Counted from the stretch's first letter, positions 11,668 through 24,141 are shown. The stretch is 64,000 nucleotides of DNA from Diphasiastrum complanatum (GCA_029204225.1 CM055101.1:58889579-58953578), one strand, 5' to 3'. Numbers and translations: made by a program. The notes: generated by a model not told the origin, from the letters alone.

Positions 11668-12735
11668 CAACTGGATAATATGAGTTTTCAATAACAAGAT
11701 TCATTGTCTCCTGCAAGAAATGCGCTATCTCCATTGGGGAGATTTTCAGTCACTTGAACTCCAGTGATCATTACAATCGACGCTTGCCCTTGTTAATGTC
11801 TCGTACTTATCGGTTGTATTTTTGGTCTTTATTGCCTTGGTTTGTATTGTCCTTGTCTTGGCATATTTGGATATGTTCAGAAGATGAATTGATGAAAGCT
11901 TTGTTGTAAGAAATCTAAGTTTGTCGCATGTTTGAATTGGTTGTGGCAAAGGTTCCATCAGATCATCTTTCTGAACTTATCCAAAAAAAACCATGGTAAA
12001 GGAAAGGCAGACCAAGGCTATGAAAAACAAACTTGTCGAAAAACCGTAGAAATTGAGATGAATGAATCATAATCTGAATTAATAATAGGAAAATAAACAG
12101 GAAATGCATTATCTTCATTGGGGAGATCGTCAGTGACTTGAACTCCAGTGACCACTACAATCAGATATCAAATCGACGCTTGCCCTTGTTGAGGTCTCGT
12201 ATATATCAGTTGTATTTGGTCTTCATTGCCTTGGTCTGTATTGTCCTTGTCTTGGCATATTTGTATATGTCCAGATGATGATCTGATCAAAGTTTTGATG
12301 CAACAAATCTAAGTGAACTAATGTCGCATGTTTCGATTGGTTGTGGCAAAGGTTCGATCAGATCATCATTCTGAACTTATCCAAAAAAAACATGGTAAAG
12401 GCAAGGCAGACCAAGGCTATGAAAAACAAACATGTCGAAAAATCGTAGAAATTGAAGATGAATGAAACATAACCTCAATTGATAAGATTAAAAAAAACAA
12501 GTAAGAAGAACCATAGAAAAACTATAAATATATTTCTATTAAAAATTTCTATACATGTGTCTCATCCACATCAAGTGAGACGAATATTTAATCTCAACTA
12601 TCTATGATCTCTAAATCCATTTCTCCAGTTGGAAGTAGCTTGGGTGGAGGACACTGCAACTGGATATGAATTTTCGATCACCAACTTTATAGTCTCCTAC
12701 CTGAAGTGCATTATCTCCATTGGTCAGAATTGCTT
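11668..12735 (-). repeat. Tandem duplication, about 0.38-kb units, with partial third unit
   Basis: Unit 1 (about 11731-12070) and unit 2 (about 12109-12470) share long identical runs, for example CTTGAACTCCAGTGA, TTGTCCTTGTCTTGGCATAT and GGCAGACCAAGGCTATGAAA. A third partial copy (about 12650-12735) matches the segment before unit 1 (11668-11735). On the minus strand each unit carries a similar peptide (GVQVTENLPNGDSAF, GVQVTDDLPNEDNAF and TNGDNALQVGDYKVG), so this may be a decayed gene with repeated exons. I do not recognise the protein. Confidence 0.6.
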
Positions 12736-12894
12736 GCTTTTTCATGCTTTTTGACTCAAAATAGATAGTAAGAGCTAAAATCCAGCAAAATCAGATCAAC
12801 TAGATGGCTATAATTCTGTAAATTGGTTTGCATGTGGTTGAGAAAGAGTTGCATGTCATGAATTTCCACTTTATAGTGTAGAAAAAATCGGAAA

Positions 12895-13731
12895 CTAATT
12901 GAAACACCTTCCACTTGAAATAAGTAAAAGAGATATAAGAATCCTTATGGTCACCATCTTTGCCACTGGTGCAGAGGTCTCCTCATAATCAATTCCATGG
13001 ATTTGAGCAAATCCCTTGGCACATAATCTTGCCTTGCACTTGTAAATAGTGCCATCTTGATTATACTTGATTCGAAATACCCACTTGGATCCAATGATGT
13101 GCTTGTTGGATGGAGGATCCACAAGCTCCCAAGTGTTGTTGATCATCAAGGCTTCATACTCTTGCTTCATGGCATCATACCACTCCTTGGTATTGAGTGC
13201 CTCTTCAACATCCTTTGGCTCTTCATGAGAGATGAAATATGCAAAATGGGTGGAATCAAGCTCCACTTGCTTGCCTTTGTCATCATAGGAAAGCCTCTTA
13301 GGCTCGGATCTCTTTCTAGAAGTCCTCCTAGGTGTATGAACCCGAGGAATCTCCTCCTCAAATCTTGACCCCAACAAGTCTTGATGATCTTCAATAGGCA
13401 TGATAGGTGATGGATCTTGAGGTTGCTTGAACTCGGCCCCTTCAAATAGTGGATGTTGATCTTCATGAAATATAACATCTCTACTTTCAATCACTTGGGA
13501 AGTAGAGAGCACAAAGACTCTATAAGCCTTTTTGGTGGATGAATATCCAATTATGATCCCTTTGCTAGAGCATGGATCATCCTTCTTCCTTGTTTTCAAG
13601 GGAATATGTGCAAAGCAAATAGTGACAAATACTCTAAGGTGATCAATCTTAGGCTTCTTATTGAATACGACCTCATATGGTGTCCTTCCTTCAAAAGCAA
13701 GATGTGGGAGTTTATTGCAAAGATAACTCAC
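12895..13731 (-). pseudogene. Ty1/copia pol fragment: integrase C-terminus to reverse transcriptase start
   Basis: A long open minus-strand frame carries the copia integrase-RT junction: LAFEGRTPYEVVFNKKP, HLRVFVTICFAHIP, GIIIGYSSTKKAYRVF, VIFHED, an acidic linker, then the reverse transcriptase entry KEWYDAMKQEYEALMINNTW, GSKWVFRIKYNQDGTIYKCKARL, AKGFAQIHGIDYEETSAPV. It stops soon after TIRILISLLL, before the MDVKTAFLNG and YVDD blocks, so no catalytic RT core remains. The upstream neighbour (13732-14630) is the gag part of the same element. Protease and the integrase catalytic core are missing between them, which makes this an internally deleted copy. Confidence 0.85.
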
Positions 13732-14630
13732 ACAAAGTTATAGCTTCTCCCCAAAAATCTTTAGTTAGAGACCATAAGATATCCCTCTCCATCACTTGCA
13801 ATAGAATCTTCTTTCTCATTTGAAAGGTTGGCTTGCTTAAATTGATTCTTCTTCTTGAAGCAATTAGTGTTCCATCTTGCCACAAAAGAAGCATTTGATA
13901 TTCTTCTTCTTCTTCTTTGAGGTAGAAGCATGAGAGGAATCCTTCTCCTCTCCATCTTGGTCTTTTGCTTTGTCCTTGGAGATGTGTTGGTGTTGCTTTT
14001 TGCTCTCTCTTTATGCTTGGCAAAAAAAGCTTTGCCATCACCATTATGATTGATTGATAACTTATCCATTCTTAGTAGCTTGTTCTCTTACCTTGATTCT
14101 TCAGCCATAGCAACACTTTGCAATGCCTCCAAGCTTGGTAGTTCTTCCTTGATAGCATAGGATTGGACAAGATTGTCATAATCATCCTTTAAGCCATTGA
14201 GTATGACTTGAACTAGCTCTCTTTGATTGATCGGATCTCCAATACAAGCAAGCTCCCATTGTCTTTGACTCTCAATACATAATTGGTTGCACTTTTATCA
14301 CCCCTTTGATAGCTTTGGAATATTTGATTCCTTAGAGTGAGAAGTCTTGAGATATTCTTGGCTTCATAGATTGCTTTGAGAGTGTCCCAAGCATCCTTGG
14401 CCGATGTGCAAGCACCAATCTCCCTCAAAATCTCATTGGAGACGTTCATTTTGATATAGTGGTAATTTTGTGCTTCTTGAAGGATTTGAGGCTCCTCCTC
14501 AATCCCAAGCACAATATTTCCATCAATCTTGGAGTGTTAGAATAGACTCCATCTTCAACTTCCAAATAGAATAATTGGAAGTGGATAGCCTCTCACTAGG
14601 CTCCAATAGATAGGAACCCATTGATGCCAT
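13732..14630 (-). pseudogene. Ty1/copia gag with decayed zinc knuckle
   Basis: The minus-strand ATG at 14630 opens MASMGSYLLEPSERL, then SNYSIWKLKMES. After a stop and shift the frame gives HYIKMNVSNEILREIG, SAKDAWDTLKAIYEAKN and SRLLTLRNQIFQSYQRGDKSATNYVLR. Further on, a KCFFCGKMEH block near 13900 is the first half of a CCHC zinc knuckle, broken by a stop. Close to 13750 the sequence reads WSLTKDFWGEAIT-like, the end of the integrase, so protease and the integrase core have been lost by deletion. Same gag family as 10665-11106 and 17258-17720. Confidence 0.75.
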
Positions 14631-15089
14631 GAACTTGTAAAGGCTCCTTGTGAAATGGACAAAAAAGTGTTGCTCTCTCTCTTACTATAGGACTCAAAGA
14701 GGGTGTGCTACCAATTCCTATGGAAGATCTTGCAACAAGGTGAGATAATGCGCCTTACTAGCTTTTCTGATCCCTCTTGATCTAGATCACTCTCACTTCA
14801 ATTGATGAAGAATGGACAAAGATTGAGTCAAGCAAATTTTGGCACTTGTGAGACACTCCAAAAGACCACAAATCACTCAAGTGCAAGCAAGTTGTTTGAA
14901 ATATTGTGTCTATGATCTTGATTTGATGACTAGATCTCAAAAAAGTGTGATTGGCAAGCCTAGAAGTGGGATTTTTTATCAAACAAGCATAAGAGAGTCA
15001 AAGATAAAAGTGTCCAACCCACTTTGATTTAATTGACTATAACTTTTGATTGGGAGATCCAATCACAATGAAGTCAATTGCTACACAAC
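14631..15089. other. Copia leader or flank, no gene
   Basis: Upstream of the minus-strand gag start. No primer-binding site or LTR end could be fixed. Confidence 0.3.
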
Positions 15090-15493
15090 ATTAGGGCCCT
15101 TTTTGGACTCAAAAAGGGCCTCTTCCTTGCCTAAACCAGTTTGATAATCTGGATTAATTCACTTGCTAATAGTCCTATGTGGCAGTTCACCTTGGGTTTA
15201 GCTTGAGTTAGATCCTAGTCACATAGGTTGCACTTGAACCTAGTATATTAAATGAATAAAGAATTAAATTCAATGATTGTAAAAATAATAATTTATTTTT
15301 GAATTTGTGAGGAGCTGAAATTTTTTTTGCACTTCATCCGTATTTTTTTTACGCTTGTTTTGGAGAGAAAAAAGGTTTTAAATTTTTTTACATTTCATAT
15401 TGAGGTTTAGATAATAAAAAAAAGGTACAATGGGGGGGGGGGGGGGGCTTGTACCATAAAGAAAAAAAAAAATTAGATTGTGATGGGGTCCCC

Positions 15494-15541
<48 letters not shown>

Positions 15542-16248
15542 CCGCTCCCCCTACATGGTCGCCCTTCCTTCGGCCGTGCAACTCCTCCTTGCTCGCAACC
15601 CACCCCGGGTCGCCTAGCCTCGTTCGCCGCCCAGCTCCAGAGAGGGCCCAGCTCCCGAGAGGGCCCAGAACATAGCGTCGGCCTATGTACGAGCTCAAGC
15701 TAGGCCTGCAAGGGAGCTGTGGGCAGCGAACAAGGCTAGTGGCCCGGGGTGGGTTGCGAGCAAGGAGGGGCATCGGGAAGCTAACCGTGCAGAGGGGAGC
15801 GTGGAGGGGGGGGGGGGGTGTTGTAAACCCCCCCTTACATTTTGAATTTTTTTTCTTTATGGTACAAGGGGGGACCCCCCCTTTGTACCTTTTTTTTCAT
15901 CTAAACCTCAATATGAAATATAAAAGAATTTGAAACCTCTTTTCCAAAACAAGCTTAAAAAATATATGGATGAAGTGCAAAAAAAATTCAACCCTTCACA
16001 TATTCAAAATCTGAATTTGGGCCTTGCTTTTGAGTGTGACATTGTCATAAATAAGGGGCTAGGGGAGTGTAGTTATTGTGTGGTTAGTGGGTGACTTAGA
16101 TTTTGAGATTTAATCTAGGCCATTGGATGTGCCATGTCATATGGACCATTCTATCTCAATTGTCACTCTTTTATTGGTACACATGTCATCATTAACACTA
16201 ATTATAATTAGTGAAGAGGCCCTTTTTGAGTCCAAAAAGGGCCCTAAT
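15090..16248. mobile_element. Fold-back (long inverted repeat) element
   Basis: The ends are perfect 36-bp inverted copies (15090-15125 and 16213-16248) beginning ATTAGGGCCCTTTTTGG. Inside, arms at about 15301-15475 and 15838-16006 are imperfect inverted repeats of about 170 bp sharing TTTGCACTTCATCC and TTTCATATTGAGGTTTAGAT. A GC-rich core has a third pair (about 15585-15640 and 15713-15770) sharing TGCTCGCAACCCACCCCGG. Much of the core therefore folds into one long hairpin centred near 15660. Poly-G (15432-15447) and poly-C (15490-15540) runs sit in the arms. No coding capacity. A TA lies beside each GGGCCC end, compatible with a TA target duplication but also produced by the symmetry. Single-strand sequence outside the three paired zones is not complementary. 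Confidence 0.75.
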
Positions 16249-16900
16249 GACTAGACTCAGATAGCTTTCAAACTAGCTATCAAGCATCAAATTTGGCTCA
16301 CACATGGAAGAGAACTAAGGGACTAAATTTTGTTGTTCTTCACATGTGTCTGGGAAGGAAAATCCATACAATATCAGAAATGTTTCAATCCTTATGATAA
16401 TGAACCATTTTGATCAATAGATGCTTGAGATAGCATGGGAGATGCGAACTAGTCTCTCTACATCTAGATTTTCAAGAAAATTTTGAAACTTTGGATGAAA
16501 CAAGCATCAAATACTTAGGTAGGCTCTGAATTCCATGTTAAATTTCACACGTGTGGGAATGCCCTAAAGTGTGTGATTGATCTCCTAAGCAAGCTTGTGC
16601 ACTTGCCAATGGATTCTAGATTGATTTCCAAAATCTAGATCAAAAAGCAAGGCATAGAGACAAAGATGGATGAAATTGTTGATAACCAAAGTTCATACAC
16701 ATGAAAAGGAAAAGCTTCTTGAAAATACAAAGGAAAATTAAGCTCCTCTCCTCGGGTAGAGAGAGAATAGAGCAAATTCAAACTCGTGTAGAGAGAGAAA
16801 ATCAAACAAGCAAATCTCACCAACAAGATTGACTCAAAGTCTCAACATAATTAATGATCATAAGGAGAAGTACATATAGAGTGTGTGGAGATCCCTCCTT
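16249..16900. other. No gene recognised
   Basis: AT-rich sequence between the fold-back element and a small tandem repeat. Only short chance frames are present. Confidence 0.3.
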
Positions 16901-16904
16901 GCAT

Positions 16905-17015
16905 GCTATTGGACCCCTAATCATAGCCTCTTCCTATTGGACCCCTAATCATAGCCTCCTTAATTCTATTGGACCTCTAATGAGGATCTCTTGATTTCTA
17001 TTGGACCCCTTGACC
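16905..17015. repeat. Short tandem repeat, about 30-bp unit, four copies
   Basis: Four spaced copies of CTATTGGACCCCTAATCAT or close variants, each followed by AGCCTC, GAGGATC or a similar tail. Confidence 0.7.
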
Positions 17016-17257
17016 AAGGCCAACTCTTTGACTTCATCACTCTTCAAATTGCATTGTCACAAGTGTCAAGACCCTATTCATATGCCTACCTAGCTCGAGA
17101 TTACATCATGACTCACTTTTGGCTCAATAGAGGCATTACATGTGGACATTGCCAATTTGCCATCTATGCCAATTTGTGGCCCTATCACAACTCTACACAA
17201 AGAAGCTTGATAAAAACTTTATGAGACCCCTAAGACTAAGATAGATAGCTTTTTATG

Positions 17258-17720
17258 ATTTTCACAAATTACTACGTGCACCTCGGCCAAGGAGGCTTGG
17301 GATACCCTCAACCCATTTATGAGTCCAAGAATACCTCTAGGTTGCTCACACTTAGGAATCAAATTTTACAAAGTTTCCAAAAGAGTGATAAGAGTGCCTC
17401 CAATTATGTTTTGAGCATGAAAGATCTTCATAAAGAGCTTGCTTGCATATGAGACCACCTCAGCCAAAGTGAATTAGTGCAAGTGATCCTAAATGGATTA
17501 AAGGATGAATTTGACAACCTTGTACAATCTTATGCAATCAAGGAGGAGCTTCCAAGCTTGGAGGCTTGAAGGAGTGCTTAAAGAGTGTAGGCAACAGAAC
17601 AAGTTCTTGAGGATGAACAAAATTTCAATCAAGGATGGTGGAGACCACAAAGCTTTATTCACTAAGGACAAGTGTAGTGTGTTATTTCCTACCCTAGCCT
17701 CAATCGTAGATCCAAGCTCA
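17258..17720 (+). pseudogene. Ty1/copia gag fragment
   Basis: The plus strand reads SAKEAWDTL, then YESKNTSRLLTLRNQILQSFQKS, SASNYVLSMKDLHKELACI, HLSQSELVQVILNGLKDEFDN and YAIKEELPSLEA, with one stop after ACI, stops after LEA and frame changes. It is the C-terminal half of the same gag family seen at 10665 and 14630. The first half and everything downstream of gag are absent. Confidence 0.75.
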
Positions 17721-18839
17721 CAAGGATCAAGGAGATGAAGTTAGATGTCACGCGGAGGTTCGTTCTCATGAGAGCAATAGCATATTTCATAATCCAGCAT
17801 GTGCACATTAACACTAAAGATCCATTAACACTAAGCATTAACACTACATCCATTAACCCTAATCCACAATGATAGAAACTCGCTCTTCTCTCTCTCCCTT
17901 TCTCTCTCACAAAAAGCATAAGAACATTCAATTCCATTAAGCATCAAATCCAACAATTAGAAAAGCATGAGAGATGGAGGAAGAAAGACAGAGAGCAAGG
18001 ACATTCCTGATCCATTCCATAAGAGGGCCAACCTGCTTGTATTGAAATGAAAAGAGAACATGTAAAATGATTCGAAACTACCACTTATATAGTGGATTGG
18101 AGGGTCTTGGCCTCAATTCCTATTGGCCAAGTTCTACCTCCCTAACTATTCAAATTTGAAAAAGAGTGGAAACTCATTCAATAATTGGAGGGAACCAATT
18201 TGAAATTGAATTTTGGTGGGAGCCCGTACTTTATTCACTAACTTGACTTTTGGGCCCTGCGACATGAAAAGTCTCGCAAAAAGGCCTAAAGTCCTTTTAT
18301 TAACCTTTAACTAATCAAATAACTATGTGATCATCGGGTTGGACTTACCACGTAGGGTGCCAAATCCCTCTCACTTATTAACTAGGGTTAGGATTGCCTT
18401 GGGATCTGCAAACCCTCCAATAGTATCTCCCACCAAAACTAGTGGCGGTCTCATGACACCTCGAGAGATTATTCACTTGGGGCTCTGGTTGGCCTCTCTT
18501 CACAACTTTATCAGGTGGTACTACACCTTCTCCATGAATTTTAGGTGGTCCATATTGAAATCGGACTTGTGTGACAGAAAGCACTTATTTGCACCAGCAC
18601 TCCAATTTGTCCATGTCGTAAATCTAGACTCCCATGATCCTCCCAACATCGCAGCTCGATAGTATAATCTGGCTACAGGCAATTGATCGTGAACCTTGTC
18701 AAACGCCATAGGAATATTTGAATCGAAAGCCAATATGAGTAGGCAATCATCCCATCTAGTAGAAACGGACACCAACTTGGACAAGTTGCTTGCAAACATA
18801 GTTGACTTCCTAATAGTTGGATTTGGTGAAGATGTATAC
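17721..18839. other. No gene recognised
   Basis: Short open frames on both strands without recognisable domains. A minus-strand frame at 18521-18799 lies downstream of the gypsy gag and could be decayed sequence of that element, but shows no protease or RT motif. Confidence 0.25.
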
Positions 18840-19787
18840 TCATATGCATAAGCCTAGAGGGCTCGGTTGAAATCCACTACAATTGTCAAAATTGTATTTC
18901 CGATATATTATGGGACAATTTGGTGTATGGATGCTGATTTGATCCATTTGTACACCCAAATATTTCCATTTATTTCGGTGCGGCATCAGGACATCTAGGA
19001 AAAATCTTAGCAATCTTTTTTGTTGCGTTGCTACTCTTAGCATGCACCTCTTCCAAAGCTTTCATCTTTTCATCGAATTGAGACTGCATCTTATCCACCT
19101 ACATCTGTTGCTTTTGACCAAGTTTCTCGAACTCATTCATCATCAACTCCGTAGTAGCATTAATATTCGTGGATGCAATAATGGTGGATGTATTAGTGGT
19201 TTGTCCCGCGGTATAAGACAGCATTTTTATATTTGGTTCGTCATTAGAATCTTCATCCTCCTCTCGTATCGCATCATCCATAGCATGTTGTAAGGAAATA
19301 TACTCAGTATGGCTTTTTAGCTCACGTCTAATCCTTTTAGGTAGACCTGCTAAAAACCACATAATTATGGATCGTCGTTAATTAAATCGGGATCACACTC
19401 AAATCTAAGTTGCTTAACCCGTTCAATATAATCTCGCACTCAATCTCTTTTTCCGATTTTAATTTTATTTAAAAGTAGGAGATGATCTTCCATAAACTTT
19501 CTGGGTTTAAATCTTGTGATGATGGCTTGTTTAACAACTTCCCAATCCGAACGTTCTATTTTGTCTTGGTTATAAAACCAATCTTGTGCTGCTCCAGTTA
19601 AGGCCATAGGAAATAGCTTGATTTTATCTTGTGAAAAAACTTCGCCATAAACCTCACATAATTCAGAATAGATTTTGAGAAATGTGACAAGATCAGATAA
19701 CCCATTATACTTTGCTATCTCTAACCGAGGTGACCTTCTAACAATAACTGGGTTAACGTTCGTAGGACCTCCTCCTCCTTCAGCCAT
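18840..19787 (-). pseudogene. Ty3/gypsy gag (retrotransposon gag domain)
   Basis: The minus-strand ATG at 19787 opens MAEGGGGPTNVNPVIVRRSP, then the gag capsid signature: EIAKYNGLSDLVTFLKIYSEL, KIKLFPMALTGAAQDWFYN, and SDWEVVKQAIITRFKP (residues about 22-100). After a frame change around 19440 it continues VRDYIERVKQLRFECDPDLI, a stop, then FLAGLPKRIRRELKSHTEYI and a charged tail ending in a KMQSQFDEKMKALEEVHAK coil near 19050. No zinc knuckle, protease or RT follows. Stops and frameshifts make it non-functional. Confidence 0.85.
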
Positions 19788-20450
19788 AATTGCAAATTAC
19801 TTCAATCAGACAATGAGATTGGATCTATATTTTTCAATCAAATCCTATCTCTAAATAAATTTGTAAAAATTCTATCACTTGACAATAATCAGAGTTTTGA
19901 TTTTTTGGAAAAAGGTCTCTGATCAAGCGATCGACACTTCTAAAATCAGGATTTTTTAGAATCAATATAAAAAATGTAACAGAATGTCTTAGAAATTTGA
20001 CAATGGCTAGATCTTGTAGATCAGAACCCAAAAATAGTACGGGCGACGGTTTCCTAGGCGAAGGTTCTTCACTGTTATTTTGGATAAAAAAATCACTAAT
20101 CTGGCTGTTTCTGACAAATCTTCGCCGACTTGACAATGGGTAGATATGACACAGATAAAACTAGGGTAAAACTAGCGAAGGTTCTTTATGATGAACAATA
20201 AGGTTTTTGTAGCTTGGCAAGGATTAAAATAGACTTTTTGGATTAAAAGTAGGTGAAGGTTTCGGCGAAGGTTCAACAGTATACTATCATTTTTATAAAA
20301 AGTGACCTTTTTTTGACAAAAATAGGTCAATATGATAACTAAATGACCTTGACTTTTCACCCCCAAGTCACTGATTATCAAAAATAGTATGTTGGACAGA
20401 CTCTGACTCTAGCGAAAGTTCCTTTTCTCACATAATTGATATACACGTAT
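19788..20450 (-). other. Putative leader/LTR of the gypsy element
   Basis: The sequence upstream of the gag ATG contains several scattered copies of GCGAAGGTTC or close variants (near 20056, 20173, 20250, 20265 and 20413) and an inverted one (CTTCGCCGA near 20119). This looks like the repeat-containing untranslated leader of the gypsy element. LTR ends and a primer site could not be fixed. Confidence 0.3.
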
Positions 20451-20469
20451 CTAGAAGTATTATGTATAC

Positions 20470-21090
20470 TTGAGCTACAAAATTCTGCTGAAAAGGTCTC
20501 TAGAAGTATGTATGATTGAGCTACTATATACAGATTTCACTTTCAGCAGCTATGGCTGCCTTAGAAACGCCTGCGTCCACTTACAGGCACGCAGGATCTG
20601 GGCGCGTGTGAGATTAGAAGGAAGATCCGAACTGAGCTATCTATCCAGCTCCCTGTGCGGCGCCGCCTCGATCGCAGACAGGCCCACCCACGGGCTTTTG
20701 CTGATGAAAAGGACGCTCCCAGCAGATAGCATAAGAATCCAGTCTGCTTGCCCGGCGCGGCTGCTGTCCCGTCAGCAGCCAAGTGAACCAACTAAGCAGC
20801 CAGTCTACTTTGGATTTGCGATCTCAGTAGCCCACCGTGATCTGAGATCTCCATTCTCGAGAGTCCACAATTTTTGTTCAAATTTCAGTCCCTTTCAGCT
20901 CCCTTACTTCGCTCGCTCTGGGAAGTCTGTGTTGGAGTGCGGATATGCGCGCCCGTCAGACAGGACGAGCAATTGGATTCGGGTCCTGGCAGCTCGTATG
21001 TGCGAGAGCCTGCAATGCATGTTGCTATCTGCGAGAAAGGACTTCACAAAAGAGACAGAAAAAAGCCGGTCGTGGATAGCTTCTAATTGA
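20470..21090 (+). other. GC-richer island with an unassigned ORF
   Basis: A frame of 206 codons is open here (its nominal first codon ATG at 20470) through sequence that is clearly richer in G and C than its surroundings. The composition of the protein is arginine- and serine-rich with no domain I recognise, and no homologue or splice signal supports it. More likely a chance ORF in a GC-rich patch, possibly an old gene or promoter remnant. Confidence 0.15.
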
Positions 21091-23640
21091 GCATGTGTTG
21101 CATCAAAGACCAAGGTTCTAAATTGAGGAGTAGATTCAGCCTCTCAGCCTAGAGTCAGGAGTCAGGATTCCAGAGTCCGGACAGTAGTGCGATCTAGTGC
21201 GAATCTATGGCTAAGGGAGGTTTAAACTTTGCCGAATCCTGACCTTATGGGAGTAGTTTTAAGTCTAGATTCTGGAGGATTATGGAGAGGTAGAAACTGA
21301 AAACATGTAAAGATAACTTTTATTTGGCCAACATCGAATATTGTAAAGGGAAGCCAGTCACTGTTCTCAAAAAACTCTGTGGAATCGTACAAACCTATTG
21401 TTGAAAATGGCATCTCATCTATTGGTTTCAAAGTTTTCTGTAGTCTTTTCACATGTTAAAAATTCATTATCGTTAGTTACAGATTCAGAATTTATGACAT
21501 TTATTCTAGTATTTTATCTCTTCCACGGACGTGTCGTAAATTTTTTATAAGGTTGGCTAGAATCACTTTTACGAAACTGCATTTAGTTGTTGTCGCTTGC
21601 AATTCCAAATCCTATCTACAATTTATAAAGCTGCAACATGTAACTTCTAACAGGGAACTTAGGTCACATATATCCAACCAATATCGCAGAACGGCTTTGG
21701 TTAACAAGTATTGAAGACTGGGGATGTTGATCTATTCTTAAAATTTGGATTGAAGAAAAGGTCCAATCAGCTTATTATAATCTAATTATTTTTCTCTACT
21801 TTTTAGATGAACCTGGGTTCTGCACACTGCATACTGCAGTTTTGTGATGTATATGACATATCATATCTACGCAAAGGCTGGGGATTGCGTTGTTTATCCA
21901 GGTTCGTACACCCAAACAGCCAGGGCTCACTGCACATGAGACTAGACACTAGAGATGCAGATTAGTATGTACTGTGTAATGTAGACTGGAATCTGGGTTT
22001 TGGAGCGTCTCCCTTTGTCAGGATGCAAACGTAAAATAAAGTTATGTTGCAACTTGCAACTTGAAGAAGAGTACCTAAATGATGGACACATTGATGCGCT
22101 GGGGACTCGAGACTCGGGAGTTCGGGCCCGGGGGAGTACTAATTCGGCATTCAACAAAATCAAAATTTCCGCAGCACATTTTCAAGAGCGCCGCACCAGG
22201 AGCCAGACTCCTGTGTCCGGAGTCGGAACTAGAGACCACGTTCAAAGTTATTAAGAGACTTGTGTAAAAGGTTAGACGATCCTGTACAAATTTGTCAATG
22301 TGAACCATCATTTACTCTGGGCAATTGTCGAATTGGGGAGGGAGATAGAACTTAGAAGCAATCTCAGTAGTAGATTCTTCTGGAATCTGTACCCACACAA
22401 AGTTTTGCGGATAACCTTAGGATTGTGGATAGAGATCGTCCACGGTCCTACATATTGCCAATTTGCCATCCTTGGAACTATAGATGACTTGCATAAGTTT
22501 AACATCGTACACTGCAGTGTGCACAAGACTCGTCCAAAATGTCATATCCACAAATATATTGACTATCATACTGTGTGCTTTGTCCAGTGAATTGCGAAAC
22601 TGGCACAGCTTTGAAGGACTTGTTCTATGGTGAGCGTTGAGAAGCGCATATGCGGAACCGTTCAGTGTCCATGGATAATCTGCTACAGTTTGCAAGCTTA
22701 TACGCTAGACCTCAGGACCTGAGGGCCAAGGCTCAAAGTTTGTTAGGAAAGCGCAGAAGTTTGTTAAAAAGGTTGATAGTAGATATTCCAAACCAAACAA
22801 AATCAAGCTGAATTTCTCATTATGATAATGTAGCATGGAAGAGTCGCAATATCGCTAGATTTGATAGATTAGGATATAAAACATAGGGTCTCATCAATTA
22901 AGAGTGGATGGATTGGCCACGTGAATGTCCTCTCGCCTGGAGACTGGAGTATGGACTCTGTAGACTGGCATTTTATGGATGCTTAAAATATCACTGTAAG
23001 GTCACAGACGCAGTGCCACTGCACGCTTCTAGAGAACAATACGATACCTAGGGAAGCGAGACTAATAATACTAGTCCGGACTCCTGAGCTACCAAGTTCT
23101 AACTATGTAGAACCTATGCTGCTACCAAGCAACCTGCTGGTACTGGTTAGTAGGTGCTTGCTCATTTCTCCTGGATCTTTAGCATCAATTATGATTTATT
23201 ACTTGAAGAATAAAAGTTTAGCCGCAGTTCCCTTGGAGACAGTGCTTTAGACGAGCATTCTCGTAGCTCTAGGATTGGAATTTGGAACCTGAATCGTTTT
23301 TAGAACGACTATAAGATTTTAAATTTCTGAAAGATGACACTTGTTTTCTTTTGCAAAGAATTGTATGTATAGAATAATAAGCACAATCTTCAAAAACAAA
23401 TTCTCTCAAAAACGTTAATTAGAGTAAGTACAAACTACAAAAGTACGACAAACATAAACTTGCTCATACCACAAACTTTTAGCCTCTTTAAAAGTTAATC
23501 GGGGAAGATGCTACAATCTCTTGACCCAAATTTTTTGTTGTTTCTATTCAACCAAATATACTAGAGTGATAATTTAAGGCAATGACACACTACAAGAGGA
23601 TGGGCTATTTTCAAGGCTTTTTTTTTAGCGTTTCTTTGAA
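21091..23640. other. No gene recognised; intergenic
   Basis: No frame with recognisable similarity on either strand. Small GGACTC/GAGTCC-rich patches occur near 21140-21190 and 22100-22230. Confidence 0.35.
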
Positions 23641-23761
23641 AGATAATTTTTAAAATGAGTCGCGGGGGAAGCGGAATGCTCGAGCCTCGGATCCGGTATT
23701 TGGCCACGAAATAAGCTTACCAAATTTGAACTTGGTTTTGAAACATTTATAGAGAGGGTAT

Positions 23762-24141
23762 TGTTGTAAAGCTATCTTCATAAGCTTTACTTCCGGCGCC
23801 AGCATTGTCCCCGGCGCCAACAGCGCCACTGCTGCTCCCGGCGCCGGTGCCACTGTGACCAGAATCCAGCCGACGCCAAGTTCCTATGGTGAAAATCTTT
23901 AATCGGTTCTAGCGAAGTCTAGAGACCTCAGATCGATGTGCAATCACCTCACACGATCTAGGCCTGATTAAAGGAAGCACGGGGATCAATAAAATCTAGA
24001 AAAGAGAAAATGACTTTTTAGAGAGAGAAAATCCTAGAGAGAAAAAAACGTGCTTTACCAGCCTGGGTAGAGTGCTTGGTATGGGGGGGTGCCGAATCCC
24101 ACCAATACTATAGGGGAGTGCGGGTTGCGACTCAGGGCGAG
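23762..24141 (+). repeat. LARD-family LTR, 5' part only
   Basis: Starts TGTTGTAAAGCTATC, contains GGCGCC sites and the conserved GATCTAGGCCTGATT, AATAAAATCTAG and ACTATAGGGGAGT blocks, and is cut at CAGGGCGAG where a second LTR begins. Confidence 0.85.

Noticed and set aside
15449-15703. Proline-rich ORF across the poly-C run
   Set aside because: It is the translation of a C homopolymer inside the fold-back element; no coding support.
22000-22311. Overlapping frames on both strands in the GGACTC-rich patch
   Set aside because: Short, mutually overlapping, and without any motif; the patch itself is not clearly a repeat unit.
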